Assembly (NCBI RefSeq): GCF_024323335.1
Contig: NC_066583.1
Span: 270,277,416 to 270,341,415, forward strand
Length of the DNA: 64,000 nucleotides
Direction of reading: 5' to 3'
Source: Lathyrus oleraceus
Lineage: Eukaryota; Streptophyta; Magnoliopsida; Fabales; Fabaceae
Below, piece after piece: positions 21,743-33,780 of this stretch (position 1 is its first letter; every line of letters starts with the position of its first letter). Below the pieces are notes generated by a model. It saw only the letters and a list, made by a program, of their open reading frames with translations. It was not told the origin of the DNA and did no database searches. Made by a program: the position numbers and the translations under genes.

Positions 21743-22643
21743 TATATTTGCCTAGTGGCTTTTGCCTACTTTTCACATTTGGTTTATTGTATTGTGTATA
21801 TTCTTTTCGGACATATTTTTGTGCAATTTGGGATTACTGTATTGCATGTAATGTATGAATTGCTTGATATATTAATTGCTTGTATGCTTGGTGATCTTTG
21901 TGAGATGAGTTCTATACCCGAACTCGAGTGCATTTTGGATAGGAGAATGGCATAGTCTTGTCAACTTGTGTTGAGTTATTCCTTAGCAAGTTGACTTGCA
22001 AGTCCATTCACTTGGTGGAGGTCATGTTGGGATCAATAATGTCACACGAGTAGTCGTGGTTAGACATTACTCTTTCCAATATAGACCTTAGAAGCCAAGG
22101 ACCTTAGTTTACCAAGCCCATCTTGGCCTATTTTTAGGATGTAGTGCGAAGGTCGTTTAAGTGTAAGATTTGATACGATTGTTACGCGATACTACACTCA
22201 TAAGAGTCTCTCTTGAGAATATTTTTGGAATACGAGTAGTCGTTTATCCGATAATATCCGAAAGATGGGATGATGACTATGGGAACCTCTTGTAGAACAT
22301 GATTGGTAGGTTTAACCACAGTACACTCCCTTTGGGTGGTTCTTAACCGAGACTCCATGCTCGTGACTTGCAACGAACCCTTGATTCATGGTTGATCTGT
22401 TCTTGTATATCCTTAATATCAATGGAACTTGGGTGTTGATAAGGTGTAAACCGTTATCCACCAAAATGGATGATTGATATTAAGGATGACTTGATCCATC
22501 CCATGACCTTTGTGTGGTGTGCTTTGCTTGATCATTGAGTGTGATTGTTGCATCCATGCATTCATGCATTCATTGGCATCCATATCATCAACAATGAGAA
22601 AATTTTCAAGGAACTTAAGAGGTTTATTTGCAATTTTTCAGAC
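21743..22643 (+). other. Ogre-1 untranslated leader
   Basis: About 900 bp between the primer site and ORF1 without a convincing ORF. It resembles the Ogre-2 leader at 42686-43526 in reverse. A polypyrimidine run ending CAATTTTTCAG lies immediately before the ORF1 start, like a splice acceptor, but the Ogre-2 leader does not keep it. Confidence 0.7.
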
Positions 22644-24094
22644 ATGGATAGACAAAGAAGGAATACGAAGAAGTAAAGTTTCAGACAGCCCGACTTGAAA
22701 GAGTTAAGGAACTTGACATCCTATGTATTGGATCCCTTGGAGTTCAAGGCTCGTCATGGGAAGCTTCTATCTATTCTTGCTACTCAGGTGGATGAAGGTC
22801 TGATGAGTGTATTGGTGCAGTTCTATGATCCCTTGTACCGTTGCTTCACTTTTCGAGACTTCCAGCTTTTTCCTATGCTTGAGGAGTATGCATATCTTGT
22901 GGGTATACCTATTCTAGATCAGTTGCCGTTCAGTGGCTTGGAGAGGGTTCCTACTTCTCAAGAGATTGCTGATCTATTGCATATAGATGAATCTATTGTG
23001 GGTGCTCATATGACTACCAAAGGTGGAATTCAAGGTCTCCCTTCTGAGTTCCTCATTCCTCAAGCTACTCTGTATGGGAAGGCCATGAGTGAGGACGCCT
23101 TTGAGGCCATATTTGTACTTCTCATCTATGGGCTAGTGTTATTCCCCAACATCGACAAGTTTGTGGATGTGAACGCCATTAGGATTTTCTCTACTCTTAA
23201 TCCCGTTCCGACTCTGTTGGGTGACACTTATTTTTCTTTGCATATGAGGAATGCAAATGGTGGTGGTACCATTGTGTGCTGTTTTCCTCTATTGTACAAG
23301 TGGTTTATTTCGCACTTGCCATAGATGGTCGCCTTCAAGGAGAACAAAGGATGTCTAAGGTGGTCCACGAGACTTATGTCTCTCACTAATGATGATATCT
23401 TTTGGTACAACTGTTTATATGTTGGTGTGTAGATTATTGACTCTTGTGGTGAATTCTCCAATGTACCTCTTCTTGGTACATGTGGTGGGATTAACTACAA
23501 CCCTATCTTGGCACGTCGTCAACTTGGGTTCCCCTTAAAGGATAAACCTAATAACATTCTGTTAGAAGGTGTGTTCTTTCAAGAGGGTAAAGATCCCTAA
23601 GGCTTGAAGGGCAGGATGGTCCGCGCTTGGCGCAAGATTCATAGGAATGGAAGAAAGAGCTTGGTCCGAAGAATTGTATTGCTTTGGAACCTTACACTTC
23701 GTGGGTGAGGAGGAGAGCTTCTGAGTACCTTATGCCTTATAAATATCCGAGACCTACACCTTTGGTTGTGGCCGGGCCTTCAACCCTCCCTGACCAAGGA
23801 GTAGAGGAGTTGAGAGATGAAGACCGTTCGCGTGCTTGGATCCGTGAACGTGAGGAACTACTTCAGCAACTTAGAGATAAGGATGCATTGATAGAATTTC
23901 TTGAGCATTAGGTTATCGATGAGCCTGATGATGTGGTGACTTCTCTTCTTCCTCAGTCTTCCAAGTTTTGGAAGAGGAAGTACGATCGACTCGCCAAAGA
24001 GAAGGCATATATGGAGGCAGCCTATGAGAGAGAGGTGAAAAGGCTTCGTGCAACTTATCTTCCGGTCTCGAGAGCTTTGGACGTTTGTTTCTAG
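22644..24094 (+). pseudogene. Ogre-1 ORF1 (function unknown), broken
   Basis: This is the extra gene upstream of gag that characterises Ogre elements; its role is unknown. The start is taken as the ATG at 22644 by comparison with the Ogre-2 copy. A stop falls at codon 11 (22674-22676). The long open block 22695-23324 then holds the recognisable plant-mobile-domain-like region: VLVQFYDPLYRCFTFRD, FPMLEEYAYLVGIP, AFEAIFVLLIYGLVLFPNID, NPVPTLLGDTYFSLHMRN and CCFPLLYKWFISHLP. Further stops follow at 23322-23324, near 23430, near 23598 and near 23909, with a frameshift near 23640. The C-terminal part (23684-24094) is charged and coiled-coil-like (EREELLQQLRDKDALIEFLE). The same architecture appears in Ogre-2 at 41174-42685. 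Confidence 0.85.
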
Positions 24095-24421
24095 GGTTCC
24101 ATAGGATGTTCATTTTCCTTCTCTCTTGTATTGTATTTGGTTACCAAGACTGTACTTCTTTAGTGTAAAATATTTTCCAGATATTATTGATATGATATTT
24201 CCATATATGTCTAAATGATTAATATTTCCAAATATTTGAAAATAGGACTCTAAAGTTCCTGTGATAAAAAATAAATCATGTGCACAATCATTGCATGCAT
24301 CATATGCATAAGCAGGTTTTGCTCCAGGCCTCTTGTTCAGTGGTCTAACTCTTTGTTCTTCATTTATTTTGAAGACAAGCTGACGCACCGGTACTACACC
24401 AGAGCAAACTATTCAAAGCTA
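24095..24421 (+). other. Spacer between ORF1 and gag, Ogre-1
   Basis: AT-rich spacer without a gene. A pyrimidine-rich tract ends TTTTGAAG just before the codons for LTHRYYTRANYSK, which precede the conventional gag Met. In Ogre-2 the same place reads GTTTTAG before the same codons. An acceptor here would let gag begin in a spliced transcript (inference). Confidence 0.5.
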
Positions 24422-26044
24422 ATGGATCACATAGAGCAAGAGAACAGAGAATTGAAGGAGGAAGTGGCAAGATTGACTGCCCTGATGGAGTCTTTCTTTG
24501 CTGCTCAGAGTCAGTCTACTCCAACGCCTTCAACTCCTCCCCAGAGGACAGTCATTTCTGAGATTGCCTCTTCAACAGTGCCTGCTGCCAGTGCCCACTT
24601 CGCACCAACTGCTATGCCAGCCGGGTTTCCCTGGGGGATGCCCGCGAATTTTGTTCCTGAGGGTCTCGCCCCAACGTTTGCTTCTCTGCCGGCATCTAGC
24701 CCGGTCCTTGCTGTGCCACCTCCGGTCGTGCATACTATGGCGAGAGTAGATGACACCATTTAGCACTTTGAGCCATCTGAGGGCCCAGACGTGTATGAAA
24801 AGATGGATGCTATGAATGATCAGTTCCTTGAGCTTCGCAAGGAACTCAAAACTCTCAGAGGGAAGGACCTCTTTGGCAAGTCTACTGCTGAGCTCTTCCT
24901 GGTTCCCAATGTCAAGATCCCTGTAAAATTCAAAGTGCCTAACTTTGAAAAGTACAAGGGAAATACTTGCCCTCTCAGCCACTTGGTCATGTATGCCAGA
25001 AAGATGTCGACTCAGACCGACAATGATCAACTCCTTATTCATTATTTCCAGGACAGCCTGTCCGGTGCCGCCTTGAGATGGTACATGGGTTTGGACAATG
25101 CGAACATCTGCTCCTTCAACGACCTTGGCGAAGCTTTCGTCAAGCAGTACAAGTATAATGTTAATATGGCTCCCGATAGGGATCAATTGAGGGTCATGTC
25201 CCAGAAGGACAAGGAAACGTTCAAGGAGTACGCCCAGAGGTGGCGAGAATTAACTGCACAGATTATGCCTCTGCTGGAAGAGAAAGAGATGACCAAGATC
25301 TTCCTGAAGACCTTGAGCTCATTCTATTATGAGCGGATGATTGCCAGCGCTCCTTCTGACTTCACCGAGATGGTGAATATGGGGATGCGTCTGGAGGAAG
25401 GAGTCAGGGAAGGGCGCCTAACTAGAGAAGAAGGCTCTTCTGCCAAACATTATGGGGCGTTTGCAAAGAAGAAAGATGGTGAGGCACATGCTGTGACCTC
25501 CAATATTAAATCCAGAAGACCCTCTGTGAAGAGGAAGACCGTGCGTCCTGTCGGTAACCAGCACCAGGTGGCTCATATAGCACCTGTTTTCAGAGAGAAT
25601 CAGCAGTATCAGCATCACAACCAGCAACATCGACAATATCAACAACAACAGCACCGTCCTCAACAGCAGGCCTACCAGCCTCGAAACAATAATCAAACCA
25701 GTACAAGCTATGATAGGAAGAGGGCCAATTTTGATCCTATTCCCATGACCTATGCAGAGCTATATCCTTCTTTGATAGAAAGGAAACTGATCACTCCACG
25801 TGACCCACCTGCTATACCTACGAACCCTCAGTGGTGGTATAAGCCTGAGCTTCATTGTGTCTATCATTCTGGTGCTCCCAGACATGATGTGGAGAACTGC
25901 TACCCGCTGAAGACCAAGGTTCAAGACCTTGTTAGAAGCGGTATATTGTTTTTCGAGGACGTAGGTCTTAACGTCAAGAAGAACCCATTGCCCGAGCATG
26001 GGAAATATGTTGTCAACATAGTTCAGGGTTTCCCTGGAAAGTAA
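24422..26044 (+). pseudogene. Ogre-1 gag, one premature stop
   Basis: The frame opens with MDHIEQENRELKEEVARLTA, a predicted coiled coil, then a Pro/Ala-rich linker. A single TAG at 24761-24763 interrupts it. The rest is open: VPNVKIPVKFKVPNFEKYKG, then the retrotransposon gag core (HYFQDSLSGAALRWYMGLD, KETFKEYAQRWRELTAQ, FLKTLSSFYYERMI). A long Gln-rich tract (about 25590-25700) and a zinc-knuckle-like CVYHSGAPRHDVENC (C-X2-H-X5-H-X4-C, about 25856-25900) follow. Gag is the structural protein that packages the RNA. The frame is the same on both sides of the stop, so one base change explains the break. Confidence 0.9.
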
Positions 26045-27601
26045 AAGGTCCGATATGTCAGCCATATCCGATAATCTTTGGTCGAGATGCACAGACTGTT
26101 GTGCGGATACAGTCACTATGAGCATGACCATGACAAATGCCGTGTTTGCACTGTCAATGAGAGAGGATGTCGTCAGGTTAGAAAAGACATCCACGAAATG
26201 CTGGATGAAGGTGTAATTGAAATACTTCAGAATCGCGATGAGGATGATGAAGTCAATGTGATATCACCATTATTCAGGATACCTGAGCCTGTTGTCATCC
26301 GATATGATGGCAGTAAGCAAAAGGCTTCTCCTGCTCTCATAATCAAGCCAGTTGGCCCTGTGCCATATTCTTCATATAAAGTTGTTCCCTATCGTTATAA
26401 TGATATGGCATTGGAAGACGGGAAGGAGGTGCCTCTACCCTCCACCTCTGTTGTTAATATTGCTGATGTCAGTTACCTAACCTGTTGTGGTCATGTTTTC
26501 TCGGTGCCATCGAAACCCCAGGCTGACACCAGAAGGGCTGATATTGTTGATAGTGCCGTTCGTCCGGTTGGGAATTCTACTTCTTCTCCGAATCCGGTAC
26601 TTGCTGTTAATAGACCTGCCGCCGCTGTTAAAACTCCTGTCCCTGCTGGCCAGAATGGCATGATGAAAGAGGATTGTGATGAGATGCTGAGGCTCATCAA
26701 GAGGAGTGAGTACAACATTGTAGATCAGCTTCTACAAACGCCATCAAAGATCTATGTGCTATCTTTGTTAATGAACTCAGAACCACACCGAGAAGCTCTG
26801 CAGAAGGCGTTGGACGTGGCGTATGTAGATCATGACGTCACAATAGAACAATTTGATAGTATTGTTGCAAACATTATCGCTTGTAAAAATTTGAGTTTTT
26901 GTGATGTTGATCTCCCCGAGGAGGGAAGAGACCATAATTTGGCACTTCACATTTCAATGAACTGCAAAGATGATGCCATGTCTAATGTGCTGGTAGACAC
27001 TGGATCAGCACTGAATGTGTTTCCAAAATCCACTCTCGCCAGACTTTCTTACCAGGGGCCTCCCATGAGGAAGAGTGGAGTGGTAGTAAAAGCTTTTGAT
27101 GGATCCCGCAAAACTATGATTGGTGAGGTTGAGCTCCCAGCCAAGATTGGACCAAGTGATTTCCAGATCACTTTTAAGGTCATGGATATCCACCCATCAT
27201 ATAGCTGTTTGTTGGGCAGACCATGGATTCACGAGGCAGGCGCCGTGACATCCACCATACACCAAAATTTGAAATTTGTCAAGAACAAAAAGTTGGTGGT
27301 GGTAGGGGGAGAAAAGGCTCTCTTGGTTAGCCATTTGTCTTCCTTTTCTTATATCGATGTTGAGGATGAGGTTGGGACTCCGTTCCAAACCTTGTCTATT
27401 GCTGAGCCTTCTAAGAAAGGAACTTCTTCATTTGCATCCTACAACGATACGAAGTTGGCCATTGAGCATGGTGCAACTACTGGCTTAGGACAAATGATTA
27501 AGCTGGAAGACAATAAATCCCGGGTTGGCATAGGGTATTCTTCAGGGCACTTTCAACAAGCATGGGCTGTTTCAGAGTGGTGGTTTCATCCACATGATTG
27601 A
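26045..27601 (+). pseudogene. Ogre-1 protease region, DTG kept
   Basis: Same frame as gag, separated by stops at 26042-26044 and near 26072. A Cys/His cluster (CGYSHYEHDHDKCRVC) opens the open block. Then come a Pro-rich linker, MLRLIKRSEYNIVDQLLQ and SLLMNSEPHREALQKALD. The retropepsin-type aspartic protease has VLVDTGSALNVFPKS (catalytic Asp codon at 26996-26998) and CLLGRPWIHEAG. This 507-aa block has no internal stop and keeps its catalytic triad, unlike Ogre-2. It cleaves Gag and Pol in intact elements. Confidence 0.88.
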
Positions 27602-28008
27602 AGATCAGGAAGCTGCTGCTGTTGTGGAAGATGATGCAGAGGAAGATTCTGGCAAATTTTTCATCCCTGGATGGGTCTGCATTAATTGGGTCGTTATTGA
27701 TGTTCTAATAGTTGTCCATAAGTCAACGTAATTTTCACTCTTTGTTTAAAAACCCTTCTCCCATGCCAAAAGGAGAAGTGATGACATTGTTGGCCTATAA
27801 ATACAATGATATTTCATTTAATAAATTCAAGTTAAATGTTTGTTTTTCCAATTATTTTCACTTTTCGCTTTTCGCATGAAATTGGTGATCACATAAAACC
27901 CTAAAATTAGAATGAATCTTTTCATCTGCATAAAGATTTGCCTTGTTTGAATTCTAAAATCTCTTTTATATCCAAAATCATTATGCAGGTTGATCAAACC
28001 CATTGAAC
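27602..28008 (+). other. Pro-pol spacer with candidate intron, Ogre-1
   Basis: Ogre elements are known to carry an intron between protease and RT. Here an AT-rich stretch has a donor-like GT at 27728 (GTCAAC/GTAATT) and a strong acceptor-like TCATTATGCAG at 27978-27988, before GTTGATCAAACCC. That gives a candidate intron 27728-27988 of 261 nt. The acceptor side aligns with Ogre-2 at about 14083; the donor choice is less certain. Confidence 0.6.
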
Positions 28009-31000
28009 ATAATGATCCATATCTCCCAACTTTGAGTTCCCTGTATTTGAGGCCGAAGAAGATGATGTTGAAGAGATTCCTTACGAGATTACCCGTCTAC
28101 TTGAGCACGAAGAGAAGATCATTCAGCCACATCTTGAGAATCTGGAAATAGTCAACTTGGGGTCTGAGGATTGTGTGTGAGAAGTAAAGATTGGGGCACT
28201 CCTGGAAGAATTTGTGAAGAAGGGGTTGCTTGAGTTCCTACGAGAATATGTCGACGTCTTTGCCTGGTCGTATGAAGACATGCCCGGTCTAGATACTGAT
28301 ATCGTGCAACATTTCCTGCCTTTGAAGCCTGAGTGTGTGCCAGTGAAGCAGAAGCTCAGAAGAACTCATCCTGATATGGAAGTGAAGATCAAAGAAGAAG
28401 TTCATAAGCAAATTTATGCGGAGTTTCTGGTGACTTCTACATATCCTCAATGGGTGGCCAATATTGTGCCCGTGCCTAAGAAAGATGGAAAAGTCCGAAT
28501 GTGTGTGGACTATAGAGACTTGAATAAAGCTAGTCCGAAAGATGATTTTCCTCTACCACATATTGATATGTTGGTAGATAATACAACTAAATTCAATGTC
28601 TTCTCGTTTATGGACGGATTTTCCGGATATAATCAGATTAAGATGGCACCCGAGGATATGGAGAAGTAAACATCCATCACACCTTTGGGAACATTGTGTT
28701 ATCGAGTGATGCCCTTCGGTTTGAAGAACGCCGGAGCCACGTATCAACGCGCTATGACTACCTTGTTTCATGATATGATGCACAAGGAGATCGAGGTGTA
28801 TGTTGATGATATGATTGCAAAGTCAAGAACAGAAGTTGAGCATGTAGTGCACTTGTTGAAGCTTTTTCAGCGTTTGAGGAAGTTTAAGCTTCGTCTGAAT
28901 CCTAACAAGTGTACATTTGGAGTCCGTTCCGGCAAGTTATTAGGCTTTATTATCAGCGAGAGAGTTATTGAAGTTGATCCTGCCAAGGTCAAAGCAATAC
29001 AAGAGATGCTTGCGCCCAAAACTGAAAAGCAAGTCCGAGGTTTTCTTGGCCGCTTGAATTATATTTCCAGATTTATATCCCACATGACTGCCACATGTGC
29101 GCCAATATTTAAGCTCCTCCGAAAAGATCAGAGTCATGATTGGACTGAGGATTTCCAGAAGGCCTTTGATAGTATCAAAGAGTATCTATCCGAGCCTCCG
29201 ATTCTGTCTCCGCCTGTGGAATGGAGACCCTTGATTATGTATTTGACAGTTCTTGAAGACTCAATGGGTTGTGTCCTTGGTCAGCAAGATGAATATGGGA
29301 AGAAAGAATATGCTATATACTATCTAAGTAAGAAGTTCACTGATTGTGAGTCGCGATACTCAATGCTTGAGAAAACATGTTGTGCTTTGGCTTGGGCGGG
29401 GTTGCTAAGCGCTTACACCAGTATATGTTAAATCATTCGACTTGGTTGATATCCAAAATGGATCCGATCAAGTATATCTTTGAGAAGCCTGCTTTAACTG
29501 GGAGGATTTCCCGTTGGCAGATGCTGTTATCTGAGTATGATATTGAGTATCGAGCTCAGAAATCTATTAAAGGTAGTATCTTGGCTGACCACTTGGCACA
29601 TCAACCAATTGAGGATTATCAGCCAGTTCAGTATGACTTCCCGGATGAGGAGATTCTGTATTTGAAAATGAACGATTGCGATGAACCTACGCTCGATGAA
29701 GGGCCAGAGCCTGGTTCCCGATGGAGCATGGTGTTTGATGGCGCTGTAAATCAATATGGAAATGGTATTGGGGCAGTGATTATTACTCCTCAGGGCACAC
29801 ATTTTCCTTTTATAGCAAGGCTAACTTTCAAATGCACGAATAATATGGCGGAGTATGAGGCCTGTATTATGGGTTTAGAAGAGTGTATTGATCTTAGGAT
29901 CAAGCATCTTGATGTTTATGGTGATTCGGCACTTATTGTTAATCAGATTAAGGGTGAATGGGAAATGAATCAGCCTGACCTCATCCGATACAGAGATTAT
30001 GCAAGGAGGATTTCAAATTTCTTTACGGAGGTTGACTTCCATCATATTCCTCGAGATGATAATCGGATGGCAGATGCGCTTGCTACACTTGCTTCGATGA
30101 TTATGGTGAAATTCTGGAATGAAGTCCCCAATATCACTGTGATGCGCTTGGATAGACCGGCTCATGTATTTGCAGTAGAAGAAGTGGAGGATGATAAGCC
30201 ATGGTATTATGATATCAAGTGTTTTCTTCAGAGTCAGATTTACCCGCCTGGGGCATCTGTTAAAGATAGGAAGACTTTGAGGAGATTATCAGGCAGTTTC
30301 TACCTCAATGGTGATGTGCTTTATAAGATAAATTTTGACATGGTTTTTCTCAGATGCGTGGATAGATACGAAGCAGACCTGTTGATGACTGAAGTCCATG
30401 AGGGTTCATTTGGTACTCATTCCAATGGACATGACATGGCAAAGAAGATGTTGAGAGCAGGCTACTATTGGCTGACAATGGAGTCTGACTGTTGCAAGTA
30501 TGTGAAGAAATGCCATAAGTGTCATATTTATGCGGATAAGATTCATATTCCCTCGACACTTCTGAATGTGATTTCATCACCATGGTCTTTCTCTGTGTGG
30601 GGAATTGACATGATTGGCATGATAGAGCCGAAAGCGTCCAACGGTCACAAGTTTATTCTCGTAGCAATTGATTACTTCACGAAGTGGGTTGAAGCGGCAT
30701 CATAAGCAAATGTGACCAGGCAGGTGGTTGTGAAGTTGATCAAGAATCAACTCATATGACGTTATGGTGTGCCAGACAAGATCATTACTGATAATGGATC
30801 TAACTTGAACAATAAGATGATGAAAGAGCTTTGTAGCGAGTTCAAGATTTCACATCATAATTCTTCTCCTTATAGACCCAAGATGAATGGGGATGTTGAA
30901 GCTTCTAATAAGAACATCAAGAAGATTATCCAGAAGATGGTTGTTACGTATAAAGATTGGCATGAGATGCTGCCATTTGCTTTGCATGGCTATCATACAT

Positions 31001-31449
31001 ATGTCCGCACATCAACAGGGGCAACCCCTTTCTCCCTTGTTTATGGCATGGAGGTCGTGCTCCCAGTAGAGGTGGAGATCCCATCCATGAGAGTCTTGAT
31101 GGAAGCCAAGTCGACCGAGGCTGAATGGGTTTAGAGTCATTATGACCAACTGAATTTAATTGAAGAGAAGAGATTGACTGCCATGTGTCATGGTCAGTTG
31201 TATCAGCAAAGGATGAAGAAAACCTTTGATAAGAAGGTCAAGCCTCGTGTGTTCCGAGAAGGTGACCTTGTGCTCAAGAAAGTTTTGTCTTTCGCGCCCG
31301 ATTCCAGGGGCAAGTGGACTCCAAACTATGAAGGTCCATATGTTGTTAAGAGAGCCTTTTCAGGCGGTGCTTTGATACTTACAACTATGGATGGGGAAGA
31401 TTTCACTCGCCCTGTAAATTCAGATGCAGTCAAGAAATACTTCGCCTAA
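28009..31449 (+). pseudogene. Ogre-1 pol: RT, RNase H, archaeal-type RNase H, integrase (broken)
   Basis: An acidic linker runs 28009-28213 with a stop at 28178-28180. RT follows: FAWSYEDMPGLD, VKQKLRRTHPDM, DYRDLNKA and YVDD at 28799-28810. A TAA at 28666-28668 splits it. RNase H ends in a frameshift near 29395-29405. The next frame (to 30705) holds a tail of RNase H, the second archaeal-type RNase H (WSMVFDGAVNQYGNGIGAVI, NNMAEYEACIMGLE) and the integrase zinc domain (HSNGHDMAKKML, CCKYVKKCHKCH). Its first catalytic Asp is in WGIDMIG. Stops at 30703-30705, 30757-30759 and 31132-31134 interrupt the integrase. The second Asp (ITDNGSN) and the Glu (NGDVEASNK) are still there. The C-terminal integrase domain (31174-31449) ends at TAA. 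Confidence 0.9.
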
Positions 31450-31469
31450 AATAAAAATAGAATGGATCG

Positions 31470-31621
31470 CTAAGTTGAAAACCCGAAAGGGCGACTTAGG
31501 AAAAAATGAGCGTCTCGGTTGATTGAAAACCCGAAAGGGCGATCCAGGCAAAAGTTAGAGACATAAAAAAATGAATATATATTTTCCGCTAGATTGAGTA
31601 CCTCACCCTGGGGCAATCTAG
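31470..31621 (+). repeat. Three tandem stem-loops after the integrase stop
   Basis: Loop 1 (31470-31499): outer stem CTAAGTTG/CGACTTAG, inner CCC-GAAA-GGG. Loop 2 (about 31521-31544): outer GATTG/CGATC, same inner CCC-GAAA-GGG. Loop 3 (31589-31621): outer CTAGATTG/CAATCTAG with a different interior. The stems differ in sequence but remain paired. Confidence 0.75.
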
Positions 31622-33780
31622 GCAAAAATTAGGGATTTGGTAAGTAACTGCATCCTGACAAGACTTTGTTCTACAACTGTCATCTGTCAAGGAATTTCGC
31701 TCAGTCATCGTCAACTGAAGCTTCAAATACATTGGATTCAAAGTTGGTGGAGAAATGGTCATTATGTTCAATGTAGCCTTTTCCAATATATATCACCAAT
31801 TTCAAATTTGTAAAGATCCATGGAGTCTTGCCATTTGCAGACTACCATTCCATCAAATAAATTTAATCCTTTATCCAATTCTTTGCACTCCTATTTGTTT
31901 CTGTTCAAAAAATATTTGCATGTTTTAATTGATAAATATCATTGTTTTAAATAAATAAAATTTTCATGATTTGTTTTTAAACAAAGTGAACATTCACAAT
32001 GACAGAAAGGATAATTGGGACAACTTCAGTGCTCTCCCAAGGATAGTATGATATCCAAAAGGGTAAGAAATTTGTTCATATTCCTAGAATACTTGTATCC
32101 TCTTCAGTATCTTTCAGGTTGTCTCCTTCGCGAGCGCTGAGGAAGGTCATACACCCCACCAAATCCCCAGAGAGTCTGGAGTTTGGTCTCAGTTTTCTAG
32201 CTCCCCAGTGAGGCTGGATTTAGCATTTGTGTTATCAATTATATGGTTGTCACCCCTTGAGTGGATTGACCTAAAATCCCTTATAAATTGATAAATTGAT
32301 ATGCTATCTTTCGAGGAAGTTGATCTTCCCTCATTTAGATTGGAATTTTCCCGCAGAGTGAGTAGGAAATCTCTAACATGAGTGGAATTCTCAACAATTT
32401 GGTTTGTAGCTTACCCCCCGTGGATTCGCCTACATTAATCTCCAACAGGTTGCCTTTGGTTCATCCTCAACAGGGTTGATCCCGTCTTAACTCCCCAGTA
32501 CGGTCACCAGCAGTTTATCTCCAGCTGATTGCCTACAGGTTGTTCCCGGTTCAGTCATCAACATTGTTTCCCTAGTGGAGTTGTCTGATCAGAACCTGTT
32601 TGTTGATTCCTCCTGAGCAGAGCGGGTGATGAAAATGTTTATTTTCCATCCCCAGCGGAGTGGTGTTCCTCTTCTCCTCGGTAGAGATTGTTTCTCCAAC
32701 AGTGCGAGGAAATATGTAGGTTTTGGAACTTTTGATTTGGTGGTTATCCCCCACAGAGTCTCATCTCTCTCCTTGATAATTTCCCCAGTGGAGTTGCTTC
32801 TACGGAGGATTTTATTCGTGTTTAGATTCCCCAGCCGAAACATTGCCTGATTGCAGTTTGGTGTTGGAACCTCTGAGGAAGATATGTTGATTCCTTCCCC
32901 AGCGAAGTGAATTTTGTTGATGTGCTTTTGATTGGTGATTGTCCCCCACGGAGTCATACATCACTTTCTGATGAAGATCCCTAGTAGATTTCTTCTCTGA
33001 CTAATCTTATCCTTATCTCTGCATACTATTGGAAGATCCCCAGCTTTGGTGATTGTGATCCCTTGCTTATCCCCAACAGTAATCTATGATTCTCGGTGAT
33101 CCTGTTTGTTTCCCTGGAGGTAGTCTTTGTTCCCGGGAGTGACTATATTTGATCCTCATCAGTGGCCTTTTTGTTTCACCTGCAGAGATTGGTGTTTCCT
33201 GGTATCTATCGCCTCCATCAGATTGGGAGTTTCCCCAGTGGGCCTGGCTTTCTCTTTTGACATGTAGTACCGAATGTTTGTCCAGTGATTCCTGGACCTG
33301 TTTGTGTTAGATATGTCTGTTTGTCGGTATTAATCATACATAAACTACGCATATACATGCATAATTATAACATTCAGATATTCATGTTGCATTCTTTGCC
33401 ATATATCTTTGTTTGTTGTCTCTTGCTATTTGGTGATATATATTTCCCCAAGCAGATGTTGGTGTTTGATCTCTCCATATAGAGTCAGCCCCATAGGAAG
33501 AAAGTGTCTACCCCTTTCTTCCACATTCCCCATTGAGTTATGTCCTCGCAGATGATTGTTATTTCAGTTTCCTCCCAAAATATATACTGGGATGGAATTA
33601 CTCCCCTAAGTTATATCCTCATAGGGTTGAGTCTTGTTTCATTGTGTCTCTCTAGTTTGTTCCTAGATTGATTCCTCTTGTTATTTCCCCTGCACTTCCC
33701 CGTAGTTTAGATGAATGATTGCTCAGTAACTAGTAATTATCCATTTTTTTGCCCGGCGGAGCTTTTGTGGCCTTCTACCT

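Noticed and set aside
22644..24094. ORF1 as a captured host gene
   Set aside because: It occurs at the same place in two independent Ogre elements and is a known extra gene of that lineage, so it is element-borne and not a local capture.
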